A stretch of DNA of 37,523 nucleotides from Fibrobacterota bacterium. GTDB lineage: Bacteria; Fibrobacterota; Fibrobacteria; UBA11236. A program made the translations under genes and the position numbers. Below are positions 15,853-21,720 of this stretch, piece after piece. The DNA lies in contig JAHFCH010000041.1 in assembly GCA_023249635.1 (NCBI GenBank), positions 1-37,523 on the forward strand. The letters are read 5' to 3'. Within the stretch, counting starts at the first letter, position 1, and each line of letters starts with the position of its first letter. The notes under the pieces were generated by a model. It was not told where the DNA came from and searched no databases. It saw only the letters and a program-made list of their open reading frames with translations.

Positions 15853-16791
15853 ATGAGCCAATCCAAGCCTCAGCACCTCAACACCTTGCTGGATTTGGAC
15901 CGGAGCCAACTCGAGTCCGTTCTCGCCTTGGCCGCGGCCATCAAAACCGAGTACAAGTCGATGGGCCCGAGCGATGCCCTCAAGGGCCGTACGGCCGCCA
16001 TGATTTTCGAGAAACCTTCGCTGCGCACCCGCGTCACCTTCGAGGCGGGCATGGTCCAGCTCGGCGGGGAAGCCATCAATCTTGATCCCGGGCAAATCTC
16101 CATCGGCAACCGCGAATCGGTCAAAGACGTCGCGCTCTGCCTTTCGCGTTGGATCGATGTCATCGTGGCGCGCACCTTCAGCCATAAGATGGTGACTGAC
16201 CTCGCCAAGTGGGCGACCATCCCGGTCATCAATGCTTTGACCGACCTGCATCATCCCTGCCAGGCCCTGGCCCTGGGCCAGACCTTGATGGAAAAGCGCG
16301 GCAAGCTTTCCGGACTGCGCCTGGCTTTCGTGGGCGACGGCAACAACGTAGCCAACTCCCTGGCCGAACTGGCCGCGCACCTGGGCATGCATTTCGTGCT
16401 CGCGTGCCCGAAAGGTTACGAGCAGAATCCGGAAGTGCTCAAGACCCTGGATCCCGTATTCAAGAAGAACGGCGGCAGCTATGCCGTTACGCATACCGCC
16501 TCCGAGGCGGTAGCCAAGGCGGATTGCATTTATACCGATGTCTGGGTGAGCATGGGCGAAGAGGCCCAGGCCGAGACCAAGAAAAAACAATTCTCGGGAT
16601 TGCAGGTGAACGCGGAACTGGTGGCCAAGGCCCCGGCCGATTGCCTGGTGACCCATTGCCTGCCCGCCCACGTCGGCGAGGAGATAACCCAGGACGTGAT
16701 GGACTCGGCCCGTTGCGTGTGCTTCGACGAGGCGGAAAACCGCCTGCATGCCCAGAAGGCCGTGTTGCTGACCGTCATCGGGAAACGTTAG
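15853..16791 (+). CDS. argF: Ornithine carbamoyltransferase
   Basis: The enzyme makes citrulline from ornithine and carbamoyl phosphate in arginine synthesis. The 312-residue protein has the carbamoyl-phosphate loop PSLRTRVTFE (55-64; the common form is STRTR, and SLRTR is a known variant), VIVARTFSH, the HPCQALA motif (134-140), the ornithine-side DVWVSMG and HCLPAH. The last two support ornithine rather than aspartate as substrate, and acetylornithine or succinylornithine variants are less likely. The ribosome binding site is AGGT about 4 nt before the ATG. Only 15 nt separate it from the KaiC-like gene, so they are probably co-transcribed; no other arg gene is present. Confidence 0.95.
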   Translation: MSQSKPQHLNTLLDLDRSQLESVLALAAAIKTEYKSMGPSDALKGRTAAMIFEKPSLRTRVTFEAGMVQLGGEAINLDPGQISIGNRESVKDVALCLSRWIDVIVARTFSHKMVTDLAKWATIPVINALTDLHHPCQALALGQTLMEKRGKLSGLRLAFVGDGNNVANSLAELAAHLGMHFVLACPKGYEQNPEVLKTLDPVFKKNGGSYAVTHTASEAVAKADCIYTDVWVSMGEEAQAETKKKQFSGLQVNAELVAKAPADCLVTHCLPAHVGEEITQDVMDSARCVCFDEAENRLHAQKAVLLTVIGKR

Positions 16792-16806
16792 GACCTAAGG
16801 AGAATC

Positions 16807-17589
16807 ATGCTGGAACGAGCTCCATTCGGGATCGAGGCTTTGGACAAGATGATCGGCGGCGGCGTGGTCAAAGGCAGCGCCACCGTAGTGGAAGGCGCGC
16901 CGGGCACCGGCAAGACCACCCTCGGCATGCAGTTCATCGTCAACGGCATCGAAAAGTTCCAGGAGCCCGGCCTCATCCTCACCTTCGAGGAGTTCCCCAG
17001 CCAGTATTACCACGACGCGCTCAACTTCGGTTGGGATCTCAAGAAGTTCGAAGAGCAGGGCATGCTCAAGATCATCTTCTCCGATCCGTCCACCGTGGCC
17101 AGCGAAGTGGAAGAGCTGGGCGGCGGCCTGGAAACCCTCATCGACGAGATGGGTATCAAGCGCTGCCTGGTCGATTCCCTGACCCACTTCGAATACGCGG
17201 CCGAGGAGTCCGATTCCCTCCGCGAGATGGAATATGATTTCATCACCAGCCTTAAGCGCGAGGGCATCACCTCGCTGCTGCTGCGCGAGAACAGCAACCT
17301 GCTGGGCGACACCAGCAGCCTGTCGCAGGCGCCCTTCATCGCGGACAACTACTTCATCCTCCGCTACGTCGAAATCGACAGCGCCATCTCCAAGGCCATC
17401 CTCGTGCTCAAGATGCGCGGCAGCCAGCATGCCAAGGACATCCGCCAGTTCCTGATCGCCAAGAACGGCATCGAGATCATGGAGAAGTTCGTGGGACGCC
17501 AGGGAGTGATGAGCGGTTCGCCGGTGAAGACCGATGCGGATACCTTCGTGGAAGCCTTCTCGGCCTTCGGCAAGAAGAAGGGCAAATAG
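16807..17589 (+). CDS. Single-domain KaiC-like RecA-fold ATPase
   Basis: The 260-residue protein has one KaiC domain: FGIEALDKMIGGGVVKGS (7-24), Walker A EGAPGTGKTT (29-38), catalytic glutamates in ILTFEEFP (E61, E62), Walker B CLVDSLT (120-126), and the family-specific KMRGSQH at 202-208. It is half the length of circadian KaiC. Related single-domain proteins are found with two-component parts in bacteria and archaea. It has a strong AAGGAG 6 nt before the ATG. Downstream, closely spaced, are two small membrane proteins and a lone receiver, so it is probably the ATP-dependent core of a membrane-linked signalling switch. Whether it autophosphorylates is unknown. No kaiA or kaiB is seen, so a clock function should not be assumed. 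Confidence 0.9.
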   Translation: MLERAPFGIEALDKMIGGGVVKGSATVVEGAPGTGKTTLGMQFIVNGIEKFQEPGLILTFEEFPSQYYHDALNFGWDLKKFEEQGMLKIIFSDPSTVASEVEELGGGLETLIDEMGIKRCLVDSLTHFEYAAEESDSLREMEYDFITSLKREGITSLLLRENSNLLGDTSSLSQAPFIADNYFILRYVEIDSAISKAILVLKMRGSQHAKDIRQFLIAKNGIEIMEKFVGRQGVMSGSPVKTDADTFVEAFSAFGKKKGK

Positions 17590-17591
17590 GC

Positions 17592-17891
17592 TTGGCTACG
17601 CTTAACGCGGTGGGCATGGTACTCTCCTCGCTCCTCTTCGCGGTGGTGGGGTTCTACCTCACCCTCATCGCCAAATTCTACCGGATGAAATTCTCCAAGG
17701 GGCCGCCCTACCGCTACCTGCAAATCGCCCTGGCCGTTCTGGTCACCGGTCTCGTAACCGAATTGCTGCGCACCTTACATCTGGTCCACGGCATACCCCA
17801 CTACCTTGCGCCCGCCATCATCTGCGCCGGCGGGTTGGCCTTTTCCGCATTGTGTTACGCGCTGTACCGAACCATGATGAGCGTGGACTGA
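17592..17891 (+). CDS. Small three-helix membrane protein of the KaiC-like operon (1)
   Basis: I do not recognise a family. The product has up to 99 residues, with three predicted membrane helices (about 9-32, 43-66, 70-92) and a basic juxtamembrane loop KFYRMKFSKGPPYRYLQ after helix 1. A TTG at 17592 lies 3 nt after the KaiC-like stop; an ATG at 17616 (MVLSSLLFAVV) would give 91 residues and is an equally good start. Spacing shows it belongs to the same operon. It resembles the next gene product in length, helix number and a K-x-P-x-Y-(R/K) loop, so the two may be tandem duplicates. It is likely to anchor or sense for the KaiC-like ATPase or the receiver. Confidence 0.75.
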   Translation: MATLNAVGMVLSSLLFAVVGFYLTLIAKFYRMKFSKGPPYRYLQIALAVLVTGLVTELLRTLHLVHGIPHYLAPAIICAGGLAFSALCYALYRTMMSVD

Positions 17892-17898
17892 GGGCGGC

Positions 17899-18198
17899 AT
17901 GGTTTCGATTTCCGCCATCACCATCGTCATCCTGCACCTGACCTTCATCGTCACGTTCCTGGTGGTCGCGTCCCTCAGCCGCATCTTCGGCGCGGCGCGC
18001 AAGAAGCGGCCCCTGTACAAACTGTACTACGTCGCCAGCTTCATGATGATGCTTTCCATGGTCTTGAGCATGGTGGGTTTGGATCTAGAATACATGGCCG
18101 TCGCGGCCACCGGCCTGGATTTGGCGGGCCTTATCATCGGATGCGCGGTAACTTACTTTTATTGGGACTGGCTCCCGCGCGAACTGGCTAAGGGATAG
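17899..18198 (+). CDS. Small three-helix membrane protein of the KaiC-like operon (2)
   Basis: I do not recognise a family. It has 99 residues: helix 1 about 5-29, a basic loop GAARKKRPLYKLYYV, helix 2 about 44-62 and helix 3 about 68-88 ending in YFYWDWLPRELAKG. Start ATG 17899 lies 7 nt after the previous stop, with GAGGGCGGC upstream. The same organisation as its neighbour, three helices and a K-x-P-x-Y-(R/K) loop after helix 1, suggests that the two arose by duplication or form a heteromer. It is followed after 19 nt by the response regulator. No catalytic residues are evident. Confidence 0.8.
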   Translation: MVSISAITIVILHLTFIVTFLVVASLSRIFGAARKKRPLYKLYYVASFMMMLSMVLSMVGLDLEYMAVAATGLDLAGLIIGCAVTYFYWDWLPRELAKG

Positions 18199-18217
18199 GC
18201 TCGGAAAGGGGCGTCGC

Positions 18218-18598
18218 ATGGCGAAGATACTCTGCGTAGACGACGAGCGCGATATCGCTGACCTGGTCAAGCTGGTGCTCGAACTGGGAAAGCACGATGT
18301 CACCGTCGTCACCGAGCCCGAATCCGCCGTGGCCACGGCCCTGGAGATATTGCCGGACCTGATCCTGCTCGATGTGGTGATGCCCAACGTGGACGGCTTC
18401 GATATCTTCCGGGAGCTGCGTGAGCAGGCGCCCCTGGCCAAGGTCCCCATCGCCTTCTTGACCAGCAATAACAAATCGGTGGATTTGATGGTGGGCCTGC
18501 ACGTGATGAAGGCCGAGGACTATATCACCAAGCCGTTCGGGAAGCAGGAGCTTCTGGACCGGGTCAATACGTTGTTGAAGAAGTACGGGAAGGCCTGA
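18218..18598 (+). CDS. Single-domain CheY-like response regulator
   Basis: The 126-residue protein is one receiver domain and nothing else. It has the acidic pair D8-D9 (CVDDE), phospho-acceptor D52 in LILLDVVMP, a hydroxyl residue at the T82/S83 switch position and K105 in ITKPF, so it should be phosphorylatable. There is no DNA-binding output, so it must act by protein contact. It is the fifth gene after argF, in the KaiC-like operon, and has no adjacent histidine kinase, so it may receive phosphate from an orphan kinase such as the hybrid kinase at 3828-5954. That link is a guess. The inverted heptamer element follows the stop codon. Confidence 0.93.
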   Translation: MAKILCVDDERDIADLVKLVLELGKHDVTVVTEPESAVATALEILPDLILLDVVMPNVDGFDIFRELREQAPLAKVPIAFLTSNNKSVDLMVGLHVMKAEDYITKPFGKQELLDRVNTLLKKYGKA

Positions 18599-18609
18599 AT
18601 TTGAAATCC

Positions 18610-18669
18610 AGGTTTAAGGTCTAAGGTTTAAGCTAGGGGCATTTTCCTTAGACCTTAAACCTTAGACCT
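18610..18669. repeat. Inverted heptamer element C (AGGTYTA x3 / TARACCT x3)
   Basis: The left arm has AGGTTTA, AGGTCTA, AGGTTTA (18610-18630); the right arm has TAGACCT, TAAACCT, TAGACCT (18649-18669). An 18-nt spacer separates them. The arms pair perfectly over at least 16 bp in more than one register because of the repeated units. The organisation (six facing heptamers) is the same as elements A and B, but the sequence is AT-rich and different. It lies between the converging receiver gene and the gene at 18677-19339 and could act as a terminator for both. Confidence 0.85.
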
Positions 18670-18676
18670 GCTTGTT

Positions 18677-19339
18677 TTACCAGCCCTCTTCCTTCGCCGT
18701 TTCCTTCGCCTTCGCAGCCGATATAATCTCTTCCAATTCCTTCGCGGCCGCGATGTACTCCGTGTTCTTCGGGCTTCTCGCCTTGAAGTGTTCCAGGATC
18801 ACCTGCAGCTTCTCTTCGGTGAAGGTCAATTTCATCTGCTTGGTGACCTTTCCCTTATAACCCCACTTCTGCATCAGCTCTTCGCTGAGTTCGAAGCAAT
18901 CCTCGGGGGCGTAGAAATTCATGTCGGTGGATTGGAATGAATAGCATTCATCCATGTCCATGCATTCCGGCGCGGGAGCGCCCGCTGCCTGCTGTTCCAT
19001 CCACTTATGCACGTGGCGCTTGCGCACTTCCAAGATCTGGTCCAGGCGCATATAGCCGATGATCAGGAATTTCCCGCGGTAGGCTTCCACCAGGCCTTGG
19101 TAACGGGTGCCGAAAAGGAAATAACGGCGGCGGTTCTTCATGGTGGCCAAGCGGGTCTTGGCATTGGCGCATTGCAGGAATCCGTAGGTTCCCGTCTCGT
19201 AATTCGGGTCCGGAATCGGCAATCCCTTATCATCCAAAGGCTCGCGCACGGGCAAGTTATGCTGCTTGGCGGAGTCCAGATGGATCAACACCCCTTCGCC
19301 TTTGCCGCGGTAGTCCTGCCAATTTCCCGTGCTCAACAT
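18677..19339 (-). CDS. Protein of unknown function
   Basis: I do not recognise a family. The 220-residue soluble protein begins MLSTGNWQDYRGKGEGVLIHLDSAKQ and contains the beta-rich central block RRRYFLFGTRYQGLVEAYRGKFLIIGYMRLDQI (about 70-103), whose pattern recalls the small beta barrels of PUA-like nucleic-acid-binding domains; this is only an impression. The C-terminal third is a charged helix. It has no signal peptide and no membrane helix. It has a good promoter (19454-19483) and a leader of about 108 nt containing three hairpins, and ends just before heptamer element C, so it appears to be its own transcript. Confidence 0.7.
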   Translation of the reverse strand: MLSTGNWQDYRGKGEGVLIHLDSAKQHNLPVREPLDDKGLPIPDPNYETGTYGFLQCANAKTRLATMKNRRRYFLFGTRYQGLVEAYRGKFLIIGYMRLDQILEVRKRHVHKWMEQQAAGAPAPECMDMDECYSFQSTDMNFYAPEDCFELSEELMQKWGYKGKVTKQMKLTFTEEKLQVILEHFKARSPKNTEYIAAAKELEEIISAAKAKETAKEEGW

Positions 19340-19447
19340 ATGCTGGACCTTTCGGATGAAAATTGGGGACGCGCCTCAGGCGCGCGAAAACCGGATTTTC
19401 CGGTTCTCGGCAAAAGCGTGATCATGGGCTTTTTAGGCCCTTGGTAG
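19340..19447 (-). promoter_or_regulatory. Structured 5' leader of the unknown gene
   Basis: Read on the minus strand, three hairpins follow the predicted start: GGGCCTAAAAAGCCC (19426-19440), AACCGGAAAATCCGGTT (19389-19405) and CGCGCCTGAGGCGCG (19370-19384). The spacing is compact and the gene starts at 19339. The hairpins could regulate expression or partly terminate transcription arriving from murI. Confidence 0.5.
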
Positions 19448-19453
19448 TGGGTC

Positions 19454-19483
19454 AATATAGGGATAAACCGGAGAAACCGTCAA
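19454..19483 (-). promoter_or_regulatory. Promoter of the unknown gene at 18677-19339
   Basis: On the minus strand TTGACG (19478-19483), 18 nt, TATATT (19454-19459); the predicted start is near 19447. It lies just after the murI stop at 19504. Confidence 0.65.
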
Positions 19484-19503
19484 CGGAAATCCGCTAATTT
19501 GGC

Positions 19504-20319
19504 TCAGATTTCGACTTTTTCCGACGCGACGGGGTGTCCTAAAAAGGCTTCGGAGAGGCGATCGAAACCCTCGGTTTGATCGGTAGTGAGAAAACGTTGC
19601 GACCCGTTCCGGCTGAGCGCTCCCTCCACCTCGGGATGGCGCGCGAGGTAATCCACCAGGCTGGGAGCCACGATATCGCCTTGTACCAGGATGTCGATTT
19701 CCGGCGGCACCAGGGCGCGGATACGTGGGTAGAGCAAAGGGTAATGCGTGCAGGCCAGCAACAGGGCGCCGATATCCTGGCCGCCTTCGGCAACGGTTTC
19801 GCGCCAATATTTACCCAGGTAATGATCGATGCCGGCTCCGCTCAACTCCCCGGCTTCGACCAACGGCACCAACAGCGGACATGCCTTTTGGATGAGCCGG
19901 AGGCCGGGCGCCAGCTTCTCCAGTTCCATGGGAAAGCTGCCCGACTTGACCGTGCCTTCCGTGGCCCACAGGGCCACGCTGCGGTCGCGGGGATAGTCGG
20001 CCAGGGCTTCGGCCGAGGGCCGGATGATGCCCAGCACTTTGCGGTCGGGATGCTCCGCGGGCATGGCCTTCTGCTGGAGCGTGCGCAGGGCCTTGGCCGA
20101 AGCGGTGTTGCAGGCGATGATGACCAGTTTGCAATCCTGGGCGAACAAATGATCAATGCATTCCTTGCTGAAGCGGTAGATGGCGTCGAAGGAGCGGTTG
20201 CCGTACGGAGTGCGCGCATTGTCGCCCAGGTAGACGTAGTCGTATTGCGGCAGCCGCGCGCGAATGCTCCGGTAGATGGAGAGTCCGCCGAAACCGGAGT
20301 CGAATATCCCTATTCGCAT
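19504..20319 (-). CDS. murI: Glutamate racemase
   Basis: MurI makes D-glutamate for peptidoglycan. The 271-residue protein has the family opening IGIFDSGFGGLS with D7 and S8, LGDNARTPYG, the first catalytic cysteine C70 in IACNTAS and the second C190 in LACTHYP, which together remove and add the alpha proton on opposite faces. Length is normal. Start ATG 20319 gives the conserved MRIGIFDSG. It is divergent from the SEC-C operon, with 102 nt between starts, and upstream of the unknown gene on the same strand, which has its own promoter. Confidence 0.96.
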   Translation of the reverse strand: MRIGIFDSGFGGLSIYRSIRARLPQYDYVYLGDNARTPYGNRSFDAIYRFSKECIDHLFAQDCKLVIIACNTASAKALRTLQQKAMPAEHPDRKVLGIIRPSAEALADYPRDRSVALWATEGTVKSGSFPMELEKLAPGLRLIQKACPLLVPLVEAGELSGAGIDHYLGKYWRETVAEGGQDIGALLLACTHYPLLYPRIRALVPPEIDILVQGDIVAPSLVDYLARHPEVEGALSRNGSQRFLTTDQTEGFDRLSEAFLGHPVASEKVEI

Positions 20320-20373
20320 GTTCTTAGGCCCGCCTCCGCGTCCGGACCGGCGCGGTTGCCGCCGGTTGTTTAG

Positions 20374-20380
20374 CTAGATT
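20374..20380 (+). promoter_or_regulatory. Candidate -10 element CTAGATT before the SEC-C operon
   Basis: TAGATT (20375-20380) sits 41 nt upstream of the ATG at 20422, with T-rich sequence just before it. No convincing -35 is seen. The same CTAGATT occurs before nfu (27810-27816) at a similar distance. Confidence 0.4.
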
Positions 20381-20421
20381 ATCATGGGTGGACCTCGAAA
20401 TGGCAGGTCCCGATCCCCGGC

Positions 20422-21720
20422 ATGGATGCAAGCAAGTTAAGAAATAGTTGTATTTGCGGGAATACGCAGCCGTACCTGGAGTGCTGCGGCCGCTATGCCG
20501 ACCCGCTGCGCGGCGCCGACGAAGCATCGGGCGCAGAAACCGCGGGCGCAGAGGGGACGGGAACTCCGGGGGATCAGAATGCCGAAGCCGCCCTCTACCA
20601 TGCCTTCCGCCACGGCTTGCACGAGCTTTCCATGGCCCTGTTCCCTTTGCGATCCCTTTACCAGGCCTACTGGGAAAAGCTCGCCAAGGAGGACTATCCC
20701 CACGACCTGCTTATGGAAGATCCGGAATACGGCCGCTCCATCGTGGAGAATTTCTTCTGGGATCACTTCGTGCAGTATTCCGACGCTCGGCCCATCTTGC
20801 GGACCGCGCGCGAGCTGGAAGGCAAGGATCTCCGCCTGGCGCATGATTTGATGCAATGGTCCTATTCACCGCTGTGGTTCTATCGCGTACAAGAGCGTAA
20901 CGCGCGCACCGCGCGCCTCATCAACCTGGGCAATCTCAAGCCCCACGTGGTTTTCCACAATGGACGCATGCCCGAGGCGGGCGAAGGCGTGCTTACCCGC
21001 GTACTACCCTTCCGCGGACGCGAATTCTGCGGCCACACCGCTTTGGCCTTCTCCGATGGATCCGCCCCGCCGGATACCGCCGCCGCTACGCGCCTGGACG
21101 CGCTATTCCGCGCGGGCTGCCGCGAACTGGGCGTGAAGACTTCCGTCACCCTGCGACCCGACGTGCATTGCGACGAATGGCGTCGGCATGGCGGCGCATT
21201 CCTGGCGCTATGGCGGGCCGAGCGCTACGATTCGCCCGTGGGCCGCCCAGCGCGCCCGTCGGCCGCGGAGCCTCCCGCTTTGGCTTTCAACCTCGCCATG
21301 CGCAGCCGCGAGGCCCTGTTGTCGGCCCTGGCGCAAGCCCAGGACGTGCGCGCCACCGGCGCCGGCCAATGGGAATTGCGCTATAAGTTCCTGCGGCTGG
21401 CCCGCCTGGAGACCAAGGGGGGTAGCTTGCTGGTTACCGTATCCGACCCCGCCTTCCGCGCCCACGTGCGCGATTGGCTGCGCAGCCGCCTGGGCGAGTC
21501 GGTGAGCCCTCCCGAAGAGGGCATGGTGGAATCGTCGCCGGGCGAAAGCGCCGAGTCCCAGGACCTGTGGCTGCATACCTCCCTGGACGCCCTCAACGGC
21601 CAGACCCCTATCCAGGCCAGTACCCATGATCTGGGGCGCCGCCGCCTGAATCTGCTGCTGAAGGATCTTCTGCGCCAGGGCCGCGACGTGGGCTCCCTAA
21701 AGAAGCAGTTGGGCCTATAA
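20422..21720 (+). CDS. SEC-C motif protein with a C-terminal ParS/MbcA-like segment
   Basis: The 432-residue protein opens with a SEC-C zinc motif, C10-x-C12-x8-C21-C22 (CICGNTQPYLECCG), a metal-binding element usually found at the C-terminus of SecA or in YchJ-like proteins. The middle (about 60-360) is a mixed domain I cannot assign, containing FFWDHFVQYSDARPIL and WFYRVQERNARTARLINLGNLKPHVVFHN. The C-terminal segment LDALNGQTPIQASTHDLGRRRLNLLLKDL resembles the (L)NG-x-TPxxA...GRxxLxxLL tail of MbcA/ParS antitoxin-like proteins and of some SEC-C proteins. It is cytoplasmic, with no signal. Its stop overlaps the next start by one base. The next two products are exported, so it might assist their handling; this is inference. 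Confidence 0.8.
   Translation: MDASKLRNSCICGNTQPYLECCGRYADPLRGADEASGAETAGAEGTGTPGDQNAEAALYHAFRHGLHELSMALFPLRSLYQAYWEKLAKEDYPHDLLMEDPEYGRSIVENFFWDHFVQYSDARPILRTARELEGKDLRLAHDLMQWSYSPLWFYRVQERNARTARLINLGNLKPHVVFHNGRMPEAGEGVLTRVLPFRGREFCGHTALAFSDGSAPPDTAAATRLDALFRAGCRELGVKTSVTLRPDVHCDEWRRHGGAFLALWRAERYDSPVGRPARPSAAEPPALAFNLAMRSREALLSALAQAQDVRATGAGQWELRYKFLRLARLETKGGSLLVTVSDPAFRAHVRDWLRSRLGESVSPPEEGMVESSPGESAESQDLWLHTSLDALNGQTPIQASTHDLGRRRLNLLLKDLLRQGRDVGSLKKQLGL

Noticed and set aside
16006-16035. ArgF as an acetylornithine or succinylornithine transcarbamylase because of the SLRTR loop
   Set aside because: SLRTR also occurs in ordinary ornithine enzymes, and the SMG and HCLPAH motifs fit ornithine.
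16807-17589. Circadian clock kaiC
   Set aside because: One KaiC domain only, no KaiA or KaiB gene, and the context is a membrane/receiver operon.
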